Shown in pieces: positions 37,722-48,524 of a DNA stretch of 64,000 nt. The stretch covers positions 2,056,001-2,120,000 of the forward strand of contig JAYKKI010000067.1 of the NCBI GenBank assembly GCA_039881145.1, read 5' to 3'. This DNA is from Druceiella hillmani. Taxonomy: Eukaryota > Arthropoda > Insecta > Lepidoptera > Hepialidae. A program made the translations under genes and the position numbers. The stretch's first letter is position 1. Each line of letters starts with the position of its first letter. The notes below the pieces were generated by a model that was not told the origin of the DNA, searched no databases, and worked only from the letters and a program-made list of their open reading frames with translations.

Positions 37722-37969
37722 TAATTTAATTTTTCACAACTAAATGAAACTACGTGATGTAGTATTATTTTTACTTTATTTAAAATATTTACCACGGCCT
37801 AGGTTTCTTGTACGACAACATCTTTAGGTGGGCAATTTGTAGAGATATTTACAAATTGTCCACCTAAAAATGTTGTTATGCAGCGAAACCTAGGTCATGG
37901 CAAAGAATCTAAATAAAGAAGAAGTAATACTACACAGCGTAGATTCAGTTAGTTGTGAAAAATTAAATT
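37722..37969. mobile_element. Inverted dimer of the CCTAGGTTTCG-core repeat
   Basis: Two copies of the dispersed block lie head-to-head (37722-37844 and 37849-37969), meeting at CTTTAGGTGGGCAATTTGTA and its inverse. The outer ends are AATTTAATTTTTCACAACTA and its complement. The arms of about 120 bp carry several mismatches and small indels. The structure has the look of a MITE whose two inverted ends are also found singly at 2671 and 15440. Confidence 0.8.
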
Positions 37970-37979
37970 AAAATTAATT

Positions 37980-39695
37980 TCTACAAAATTAACATCAAAT
38001 ACATTATTAAAAATTTATCTAGATGTTATAAATTTATCTATCAACTATTACCTTCAAAACACGGTGTTCTGTATGTGAGTTTCTTAAAATAAACCCTTTT
38101 TAGAAATTTCTACGAAATGTGTTCAGTTTCTTTATTTCAGAACAAGCGTCTCTTTTGGAAATAAATTTATGCATAAAAGATTGTTAAACAGCCGTTATTA
38201 AAAAACACTGCTGCAGCTTCACATCAACTGTGGCTGCACATTGCCTACTATAATAACCTCGGAAAGAAAAGTTAACTCTCGGGAATTAAAACTTTCTGTT
38301 AAATTATCCGTTTAAATCTGAACTAGACAATAAGAATGTGAATATCTAAATAAATAAATCAAAATAATAAAATATATAAGCCATGTCAATTATTTTGTGG
38401 AAAATAAAGCAAAATGTTAACTTTAAAACTAAATTATCATTATTATTGATAGAATTTATAAATTAGTAATGTAATATCCCATTAATTATATATTTTTTTA
38501 TATTATCAAGGTTTTCAAAATTGGTATAGTGCAATCTACAGTAAGTATCCTTGATAAACTTTCGTACTCTTAATGAATTGCTTGTGAATCAATTGCCTAC
38601 AATGATGACGCAAGAGATGGCTTTTAGATTCTATTTTAATAACAGTGATATTTTTATATGGCCGGCAAATTCTTACAATCGAATATGGCCTAAAATCTCC
38701 ATCGGCAATCTATTGTTAATAAATGAGGCGATTAGCTGGAAGAAATTTTTCGAATCCGCTGTCATAATCGCTGCATCCGTCTCAGAAAAAGGACTGGTAT
38801 AATTTATAGAACAGAACAGTTATAATTGGTGACAGATGATCGTTTAGATTAACAAACATCCGCTACTACAGTGATCATTGGTACACCGTTTTCATCTACA
38901 CTGCTAATGGATCTTTACTAAGATAACTTGTTGGAACTGATAAGATACTGATTTTTTTAAATTTTTCTGGTTCAGGTCTTTCGGAATAAGAAAAAAAAGG
39001 GAGGACATATTTTCAGAAATTCTTGTTAAATAAAGGATTTCAATTTGTAAATTCTTTTTTTGTATTTGACATAAACAAGTGATAGTCATATGATAAATAA
39101 AATAAAAAAGGCTTTTATTTATTTCCTTTTTAATGTTTTCACGAATATTTTAAAAAATTCAGCTCGCAAAAAATATGTGAGTTAATAAGATGTATTTCCG
39201 TACCAATTTCAAGTTTCCATGTCGCATGGTTTCTGAGAAAATTGGTTGTAAATGTAGAAAGTACATGCTGTATCTTCCATGGGCATAAAAAACGTGGTGT
39301 ATATTTCAGAAAGTATGACAATTATCAAACCATATCTTACTACTTACTAACCTAATTTGACTTTCCGCTACGGAAATTTCCATAATATTATATATGAGTA
39401 TAAGTCAAAATATATGCGAATTACTGTGGTTTGGTAGTATTCCAAACTTCAAGTTTTATATGACACGGTTTCTAAGAAACACGATTGTAACGAACAAACG
39501 GGCAGATACTTGTTTGATATGATAAGTTGAGGTACGAAATCCTAAAAAAATTTGTTAAATTCCTGCCAATTACACATTTTTTCTGACTGCAAGCAATGGC
39601 TATCTTGACGGTGTATCTAAAATAAATTGGAAAAAATAGTTTTAATAAACAAGTTTTCAATATTATTAATCACGTCCGACATCGTAAATAAATAA
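37980..39695. other. AT-rich stretch, no gene recognised
   Basis: The frame at 38551-38802 (plus) is open for 84 codons but starts at TTG and has no motif I recognise, so I do not call a gene. Confidence 0.4.
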
Positions 39696-39700
39696 ACACG

Positions 39701-39701
<1 letters not shown>

Positions 39702-39752
<51 letters not shown>

Positions 39753-39770
39753 CATGTATATATATTTATG
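39702..39770. repeat. CA/TA microsatellite
   Basis: CA units run to about 39730 and are followed by TA units with one CATG break. Confidence 0.95.
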
Positions 39771-39779
39771 TATACATTT

Positions 39780-41080
39780 TTTTTACTTTCGAATGATTAA
39801 TGCAATATGTATGGGAAAATAAAATTAAGACTATATTTTTATTAATTAAATAATTTTCTTTTTTTCTTTTACTATTATGTGAATAAGAATTATTTTACCA
39901 TCAAATTAAAGAAGAGGGAATGAGCATCTTATCACTTCCTTCGCGCTTAAAATTAAAGTATAATTGTTTCCAATGAATCAACGAGGAATTAGTTGCAATT
40001 TTCTTGTAATCAATAAAAAATACCAATAACGAATAAACCAATAAAAAAATAATCTGCTCAAGTTATACAAGAAGGTTTCAACTATTTTTTGATTACTCTT
40101 CTCGTGCCAAAACCCAGCATTTAGAATAGACTTGACAAAAATAGAAGTCTTTTGTCAAAAATGTAAATGTGTCCTTAAAATCTGTAGCACCATCAAATTA
40201 CATAGATCAATTTTAAATTTGTGTAATTACTACGCGTCGAGTAGCTGAACAACTCATTGGTGTTATTGTACTAATAACAACACCAAATGGTATTTCAAAT
40301 CAACACTTATATTTTTCAGAACACTATACCTTAGTAGGTAGTTTTTGCATGATGGGTGTTTAAACAAAAAAGTTAAACACTAAACTTTTTTGTTTTCTAT
40401 TGCGTCTATTATATATCTTTAGATCATGTTTTTGTAAAGGACTTCAATGTGCAGACAGGCAAATTCTAAAAGTTTTATTACATGTTTAAAAATAGATAGT
40501 GATGGGTACTTACTCGTACCATCCAGTTACATTAAAATAATACACGAAGTAATCGTGGAAAATGTAAATCCCACAAAGCATTTATACCTACATTTCGCTA
40601 ATTATAACTTTTACATCCCATTTTTTGTTGCCAATCGAACTATTGAATCTTTTTTTTAGTTAAACAGCACTAAACTGGTCCAGCTTCACCAAAATAGTTT
40701 TTAAAAAATCTACGAAAATTTCAGAATTCAAATTACCCAAAATAGTTAATATTTGAAATGATTAATTATAAGTGTTTTCATATCACAAGATTGGGCCTTA
40801 TATTCTATGTCTTTATATTTATGAATTGACATTGAATTAATTAGAGTCAAAAAAGAAGTGAAGTTTTTGCTGAAACCACCGAAACTTCGCCAACATAGTC
40901 CAAGGCAACGGAAAATGTTCCTGCGGGTCAGCCTAGGGGTTGGGTACAAGAAACCATGTTGGATGTGGATACGAATATACCAATACACAAGAGACGAATA
41001 AACAGCCAGCATTCGGATATCCGGTTCATTTTCAACCAACGTCAATTACTTCAGATGGAAGAATTAAAAAGAAATTGCAT
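39780..41080. other. AT-rich stretch, no gene recognised
   Basis: A GC-richer patch begins near 40850 and leads into the short charged ORF that follows. Otherwise nothing is recognised. Confidence 0.4.
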
Positions 41081-41085
41081 AAGGA

Positions 41086-41208
41086 ATGCTGGAGCGGAAA
41101 CAACGAACGGAAGACGATCTCCGTGAAATCCGCAAGGAAATTCTATTAAGTCAAGATCGAGAAGCGAAGGCTGGCGCTAAAGTCACAGAGAGTTGGAGAG
41201 AGAAATAA
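41086..41208 (+). CDS. Short charged ORF, unknown (possible exon or transposon ORF end)
   Basis: An ATG at 41086 opens 40 codons ending at TAA 41206. The product begins MLERKQRTEDDLREIRKEI and ends VTESWREK. It is strongly charged, predicted helical by composition, and its base composition is far less AT-rich than the flanks, so it looks more like real coding sequence than the surrounding chance frames. The sequence just upstream (40860-41080) is also GC-richer, with open pieces in other frames. I recognise no family. It could be the C-terminal end of a decayed transposon protein, the last exon of a gene, or chance. Confidence 0.3.
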   Translation: MLERKQRTEDDLREIRKEILLSQDREAKAGAKVTESWREK

Positions 41209-41219
41209 ATGAAATACGT

Positions 41220-43430
41220 TTTTAGATTATTAATTTTTTTTACTTATATATTTTTATTCTATTTTGTGTTTTTAAATATTGTTTTTTTCTTATTTCGTTT
41301 TCATTTTTATAAACCGTACATATGTACTTTTTGTACTGTTTTTATTTTCATTACTTTTATTTTTATAAATATTTCTGCTCATATTTTCTACTCATATTAT
41401 GTTTTATTTTTTGTTTTTTAAATCTCAGGACAGAAAGTTCAATTTTCAATAATAAATCATATAGTCATTATTTTGTTGTGTGAAGAGAAAGGCAGGGTAG
41501 CAAGTTATTTAAAACATTTAAAAGCTAAAAAATGTTAATGTTTATATCTTTGATCTTACGCAAAAATGGTGGGATTTATTCACTAATTGCTCAAGTCGTA
41601 TTTATTTTGTCAAGCTTTGTTAATAAGGGTCTATAAGCAAACATTAAAATTTGGTAAGAGATTGGTAAAACAAATATTCAATTAAATGGTGTATTAGCCA
41701 AAAATGGGAATTTCAGATTGAAACCCTATGAAAGAATGGTTTACATTATTTCGTCCAAACAAATTTAATGCACGTTTTTGCTTCAGTTATGGCCATACAT
41801 TGCATTTCAAAATTTTCAAAACAATATTTTAAAAAACAATATTTTCAATATACAAAATTCACTTTGTTACAATTGTATAATATATATTAGTAAGTTTCGG
41901 TATAATCATTCAGTCAGATGTGTAGAACAGGTGTTTATAATGATATGTTATAGACGTCATCTTTTGTTTAGTTAGTTTGCAGTTTAAAGAATTTACTGAG
42001 ATACTGGAATTAATTGATTGCAATTTCTAGTCAAATGCCAGTATCTGAAATATATTAAAATGTTGCTAAGGAATATTAAAAAAATTACTGGAGGGGTGAG
42101 GGGGCACAGCGTACATCATTTTCAAGCTCAATATATTGTAAACAGAGTTTTAATTGTTTCATTTTAAAAGAGCTCTCCAAGTATCACAACTCCATGAAAT
42201 TTTACTCCCACTTCACATGTGTAGAAAATTTATTTTTAATATTACTTATAATTAACTAACTAGATATTAATTAAAACCGTCATGTGAATCAATTTGTAAA
42301 AGTTCATGCACATAGATGTAAAATTATAGAAACTATGAGGTTACAAGGAATGAACTGACTTACAGACATAAAAAAATATAGATGTTCCTGGTTGCACTGC
42401 GGAAACCCAAAAAGTTGAATTATTGACTAATTTCGAATATATAAAAAACACTACTTTACAAAACAAAACAAAACACTACAAACTTACTTTTGCTTGTTAT
42501 TTCGAGCAATATAATGAAATTTAAAAAAATTCCGGTACTTAACTATGAAGATAGTTGATATTGTCGATTGAAGTTGAGTAATTAATTGACGCTCGCTCAC
42601 TATTTCTTCAATATGGTTTGAATTACCATGTATTAAAATCTCTGTCAACATTATGGAATATGTAAACAGCAGGAATATATTCAAGACTTTCAAAATATCG
42701 AACAATTCTTACTAATCTGGTACGTTCACTCAATTCGGAATAAATCGTTGTCTACTTTATTACATGAGAAATAAAAACAAATATATGCAGTATGTATCAT
42801 AACCATATTCAATTTGTTAATGAAATAAAGTACGATACGTATTATTCAAGACTATTTTGTAAGTCATAAAAACTATTACGTGATATATCTATAATAATCA
42901 TATTCAATTTATTGATGAAGTAAAGCACAGTACGTATTGTTAAACTTAATATACTCCACTCACTTTATTTTTTGGGGTTTATTGTGGATGATATCCTTGA
43001 CTGTACCTACCCTTTTAAAAATACAACTACATATTTACTACTACACACTTTAAAAATATAGTGATGAATGGAATATTAGTGATGTCAGGAAAAATGGGTT
43101 TAAGCTTTGAATAAGCTTTGAATAAGTGAAGTAAAAACTTCTAATTTGACAGTATCTTTCGTTGTTATTTTAATAATCACTATTGTGGTGAAAAGCCCCT
43201 TCCAAATGCTTCCACTATTGTCGGTCTCCCGCCGCCCTTTTCCACTATGTTATCGTTCGCTCGTCTTGGTTTTGTATCTAAAGGGTGCCAGTTTGTTAGT
43301 ATTGTAAACAACCGTTCGTCTGTCGCTTTTCGTATGTCTACTTAAACTCTCTAGTACATTTGTATTTTGTCGAAAAAAACATGATTCTATTGTATATGTT
43401 TTTAAGTTTACAGATAATTTAGCTTCAATA
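41220..43430. other. AT-rich stretch, mostly featureless
   Basis: The sequence from 41220 to 41420 is extremely T-rich on the plus strand. Apart from the duplication at 42799-42957, nothing is recognised. Confidence 0.4.
42799..42957. repeat. Diverged two-copy direct repeat, about 95 bp
   Basis: TAACCATATTCAATTTGTTA with AAGTACGATACGTATT (near 42799) recurs as TAATCATATTCAATTTATTG with AAGCACAGTACGTATT (near 42894). Confidence 0.75.
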
Positions 43431-43439
43431 CTTCCTTCA

Positions 43440-45400
43440 TAGACCTGTATTTCGCCTATGTATTTTTAATACTTCTGTTAATCTTAAACGATATGAGATG
43501 TCCAAGATATAGTCTTCCATATACTTTAAAAGTATGAAATCCAGTGTTAAATTTATTGTTTTCATTATTTGTCACAACTCCGATTTTTTCTTGGTTTAAT
43601 TCTAAAACCACCCTTTTTCTTGGACGGCTTAGAGACTCTATCATGTATTGTAATTCCTTCGGGTCTCTTATAGAATACTAATATCGTTTGTAAATATTAA
43701 AAGTGATAAATATCTTTCATGCCTTCTTAAACCAACATTTTCTTAGTCTAATGTTCTGAATATTTGTTCCAAATCAGCCATAAATAATATTTGTGAAAGC
43801 GAATTCCTTTATTTTACCTCACGTTCGAAACTTTTCTAACTTGACACATGCGGTGCTGTTTTTATATATTTCTTTGAAGATCTCAATATACTTAGTATTC
43901 ATGCCATACTCCCACGTTCCATTTTGAGAGATAGAAACAAATGCTTTGGAATAATCTACGATGCTAATATTTAGAGGCTTTTCTGTTATCATCTTCAGAG
44001 CATGTAAGTGATCCATTAGGAAAATTCCTTATGTACTTGTTCGACTGACTGATTTTAGTCAATGATTTTTGTTAAGCTTTTTAATCAAGTAGCTGAAAAG
44101 ACTTTATATAGGAAAGATACGAAACATATAGGTCTAAAGTTAGTTATTAATTTGTGATCTTCCTTTTATCTAAGTTCTATTTCCGAACATCCCTATTATC
44201 CAAGAAGTTGTTTTATTTCCATAATAAGGTTAAACATATTACAGAGCGGTTTAGACAACACAAATTTGTCAGTCTTAATTATTTCATTTCTTCCATTTCA
44301 GTTGGAGATTATTCCCAAATTTCGAACTGTTTATTGACATTTTTACTTTATTTTCCACAAATTTTGGTGTGAATGTTTATGGTATTCATTCGAGTTTTTC
44401 CCATAGCCTCGTTTAGATTTTTGTAAAATTCAGTCATTACTTATCCCAAACCGTTTATGTTCGTAATGGATTTTCCTTGTTTGTTTTGTAATTGATAATA
44501 CTTTGTTCGTTGTTGTTTGGAGTTTTGTACCCCTTTTATATTCCCCTGATGTAGCTATCTAAGTTCTTTTATTGTCGTGGTTCTTTTAGTATATGCTGTT
44601 TTAGTTCTACTATTTTTTTGTTATGATGAAGCGTTCCTTTTGTTTTTTTTTGTATTTCAGCCCACCTTTTCGCCGCATCTTTAAAGTATGGCTTTCTCTA
44701 AGTCATCGTATTGAACTTGTCATAACTTTTCGTGGTGGTATGCATAGATTGTTAGTAGTTTTAAAACTTTTCTTTTTCAACTTTTTGATGCAAATTATTA
44801 TTGTAATTAGATCTTGATAAGGAATTATTCTTGCAATCCATTGTGAAGGTCACTTTCAAAATATAATGGTCACTAGTGCGTTTGGAGGTGTTGATTACGT
44901 TTATGTTTTCGAAAAAATGAAGTCTGATTGTAGCATTGAAATTTATTACATTCTTTGTGATGGCGTCCAGATCCACCCGTAAACGGTGTTTTTTTTAAAT
45001 TGTATTAATTACTTTCACATTGTGCTCATGGCAAATATTTATAAATGATTCCCCTATTTCGTTTCTCTTGCTAATGATATATCGTGTTCGCCCATTATTA
45101 AAAATTAGCATGTTAACGCTTCTCCTGTTTTGGCATTCATATCACCCAAGAAGATTATATTTTTCGTACATTATTCTATTATTACTGACAAACTGTCAAA
45201 GATTATTTTTATTTCATTTTCAATAGCAGCTGATATAGGCTCATAAGTTTGAATTATAGTGAATAGTTTTCCGTAGATTTTTACTTCAATAAGAGCTCTA
45301 ATCTAATCTGTCTGACACAAGTATAAAATCTTATATTATAACATGTTTTTATATTTTAACAATAACTTTGATGCCTTTTAAGCCTTTAATTTTTCCATAA
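43440..45400 (-). pseudogene. RTE-type LINE relic (endonuclease and reverse transcriptase)
   Basis: Minus-strand blocks follow the order of an APE endonuclease plus RT protein. KLFTIIQTYEPISAAIENEI near 45230 and IIFLGDMNAKTGEA near 45140 are endonuclease motifs (VIQVYAPTS and GDFNAKIG). QNKQGKSITN then MTEFYKNLNEA near 44430 are the linker. KLITNFRPICFVSFLYKVFS near 44120, DHLHALKMITEKPLNISIVD and YSKAFVSIS near 44000-43930 are RT blocks (NYRPISLLSxxYKxF and FVDYxKAFDS, with the catalytic Asp of KAFDS replaced by Val). RKRVVLELNQEKI and YLGHLISFKINRSI near 43600-43460 are the thumb region. Several frameshifts and stops are present and the 5' part is missing. The family copies itself by target-primed reverse transcription; this copy cannot. 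Confidence 0.88.
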
Positions 45401-45409
45401 CTCTATAGT

Positions 45410-46395
45410 ATGTATTCTTCTCTTTTTTTCGATTAATTTCATTCCTATTTGATATTCCAAACATAATAATACCTCACTAATAATATCCCAATAACACTCC
45501 ACTCTATTTTGTACACTGAAAATGTACTGGGGATTCTGAATATGTATGTGTCCATAAAATATGGATGTGCAAAAATAAAAAAAAAAATTTATTATTTGGA
45601 AAGGTTTGGTAAAAATGACATTTTTTTGAAAAAAAAATTAGACAATTATAAAAATTTTGAATTGAAAAAATTTGTGATTTAAAAACTTATACTTTTACGT
45701 AAAACGTATACGTATGTACTTAAGAAATATGATTCTCCCAACAAACACTTTTCATTATGATCGAATTATGCTTTACATAGTCTTTCAGATGTTCCCTTTT
45801 TACTATTCTATTTTGTTTATAATACTTTCTTGAGAAGCTTATTATTAGCTAACTCATTGTATCTAATTTCACTGGGAACAAAGTTGTTTTTATTGCTCCC
45901 TAATGTAACTTTGAGTTTTCGTGATTCAAAGTAAAAAAAATTATCTGACTGTTTTTAAAATATTTTTTGCTTCTTTATTTATAGTTGTGTTTTTTTACGA
46001 CAGTTTCTCGTTGTAGTGTAAATTATATTTATTTGCAAGTAATGCAAATAAGTAAACGTACAATTGATAAAAAATAACAACTGGAGAGGATATTAAGTAT
46101 AACTTCTTGCGTCAAAATATTCCTCACTTAGGTGACCTCAACATTTATTTTTAAATACATCTGTCTAACATAGTTTGATATGAAAGACGATTGCTATAAA
46201 CCCAGACTTATACAGCCGATTTTCATAATTTTTCTCTTTAGAAAAATGATTAGATTGCATACAAACTTTCACATAAAGCTGAAATGTTTAAGGAAATTTC
46301 TTCAATATTGGCAGCAGTTCCTCACAAATACGGTTAATATATGACGTTAATTTTATATTAATGTTGATAATATTATGAGTCAAAAACTAGTTCAA
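45410..46395. other. AT-rich stretch, no gene recognised
   Basis: Nothing recognisable is present. It may include the decayed 5' part of the RTE relic. Confidence 0.4.
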
Positions 46396-46399
46396 AAAA

Positions 46400-46535
46400 G
46401 TTTAATGTTTATAAATCACATCGGCCTAGTAACTATTATTGTAGACCACACAAAGAAAAAGTCGATCGGTCGGTGGAAATTGAACCTACGTCTTCGATGT
46501 TCTGTGCCAATGTACCAACTATCACACCATAGTTG
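46400..46535 (-). mobile_element. tRNA-derived SINE-like unit
   Basis: The minus strand reads TGGTGTGATAGTTGGTACAT (46510-46529), close to a tRNA D-arm and pol III A box. About 20-25 bp further on it reads GGTTCAATTTC (46476-46486), close to the B box GGTTCGANTCC. The box spacing is slightly shorter than in a functional tRNA, and stem pairing around a possible anticodon is poor, so it is not a working tRNA gene. The sequence continues as CCGACCGATCGAC and a T-rich tail, as in a SINE body. A tRNA pseudogene is the alternative. Confidence 0.55.
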
Positions 46536-46559
46536 ATACAACTGACAGTTGAGACTATT

Positions 46560-48470
46560 ATTATCATCACTGTTATTCCATTTTTATTTTTTATTTATTT
46601 TTACAGTATCTGTTAGCATAAAGTTAGCTAAAAACTGTAATAGATAACGTTGGCAGTACCAATACTGTAATATTCACCTAGTTAGGGTATTTTTAAATTT
46701 GTAATATCCAGATAAACAGTCTTATATGTTGCTCGAGGATATAAATTATTACTAAACCATTGAGAAACATATAAGATGGTGATATACACCATATTTTATC
46801 AAAACCCGTCTAGTAGATTTCGCGTGATTAAAGAAACAATAAACAGATAACAAATAAACAAAAACAGGTGTTGTCGCTCTATCATCATTCTGTACGCTAA
46901 ATTAATCACCTTTTTGAAATTTTGTCCATGTGCAACATTTACTTTGTTACAGTTTTATTATATGGATATATTATTATGATATTGCTAGTATTGCAGTACA
47001 GGATTTGTAGTACAAATTATTTCTTCGTATCTCTTTCTGAGTTTTACACTGAATGAGAGGAAGAGATAATGTGTACTGGAACAAGGAACCTTGGACTAGC
47101 TTTTTCCATATATCAGAAATAGATTGTATTTCTGAATTCTGAAAAAAATTGTATAATTTAATTGTAAGGAGAAAAATTTTAAGTTTTCATTAGAGTTATT
47201 TTTTTAACCCGCGGATATTGATTCAATAAGAAAAAAATTATAGTTTAAAAATTATTATTTTCAAAAGGTAATTTCAAGGAAATATATCATTTTATTATTT
47301 TTATTATTTTATCTTAATAAATTCAATTTTGGAATAGAAAATTATGAATGGATTTTACACAAATGTGTAAAAGCATATCACCCACCCCCTTTCTACTTAA
47401 ATTACAGATAGTAATATTTTGAGAGAAGAGGATACAATTAAATTCTCAGTTTCATTTAAGTCCATAATTCATTACAGAAATATTTTACAACTTTACCAAA
47501 ATCTCAGTTATTTCCGCAACATTCAGTAGTATATTGATAAAAGTAATAAGAAACATAGTGCCGTATCGGCAAAATAAATTGCGCAATACAGCAGAGCGAT
47601 ACGCCGCGAAGTGGGCGAACAGAAAAGGGCGCTTAGACGGATATTAAATTATATATTGTTCTTTAGTTTCATAAAAAAGATTCGTGTATTGCGTTAGCAA
47701 ACAGCAGGGGGTAGATTAATATCAGGGGAAGAGGGTGTTTTACGGCAAAATGATAGTGGATAAACACGAAGTGCATAGAAATCTGTGAGTATGTGCTTTT
47801 GTATGTACATATGTTTGAAATCTTCGTGCGTTTTTAAAGACTTTTCCAAATTGAATGGAATGTCAAGTTGCCAGTGGACTTAATTTTTTTTAAAGCATCT
47901 GGTGACATTTATAAACAATTATATTTCCAGATGCATAAAACCTTACCTTTTTCAATATATAAGCCTTGAAAATTTAAACCTGTGTTCTATAAAACATAAA
48001 AAAAACTTATTCAATTCAAACTGAATAAATTTCAGGTTTCCGTTATTTTATGCAGAGACCAAATAATAACAACCTATTGCTGTTTTTTTAAAACCAGAAA
48101 AGCGGTTATAGAGATCTGGCTAGAACAATGAATTTGTTTTCCTGTATAATTCAATATAATTAACCAAATGAGTATAGCAGCTATTCGTGCACATTAAATA
48201 GGTAGCTGTTTCCTTTATCCACTTTTGTTATGAATTATTGAAAAAAATGATACATAAGTGTTATTATGTAAATCGAAAAGAATGATTTGACGAACTATTT
48301 TACGAAACACTTTATTAAATGAATTATTTTATGGAATTATTCAAATGAATTACTTCTTGGATCCACTCTTGTGACCAGATCGTGTCAATGACAGTAATGC
48401 TCTTTCTACAGCGTTTGATGGGCGGGAAACAAATTGTTCACTGCAACAATTAAATGTGTGGGCATAATAT
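46560..48470. other. AT-rich stretch, no gene recognised
   Basis: A GC-richer patch is present at 47560-47640 (around AATACAGCAGAGCGATACGC). No gene or repeat is recognised. Confidence 0.4.
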
Positions 48471-48473
48471 GGT

Positions 48474-48516
48474 CGTCGGGAATAGATACAATTAGGGAAT
48501 GTATCTATTCCCGACG
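48474..48516. repeat. Perfect 16-bp-arm hairpin
   Basis: CGTCGGGAATAGATAC at 48474-48489 is exactly complementary to GTATCTATTCCCGACG at 48501-48516, with an 11-bp loop. The arms are GC-richer than the flanks. It may be the ends of a very small element or a foldback. No T-run follows, and a bacterial-type terminator is not expected in this genome. Confidence 0.92.
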
Positions 48517-48524
48517 ATATTTCC

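Noticed and set aside
46400..46535. Functional tRNA gene
   Set aside because: The A and B boxes are imperfect, box spacing is short and the anticodon stem does not pair well.
48474..48516. Rho-independent terminator
   Set aside because: No T-run follows, there is no upstream gene, and the genome is eukaryotic.
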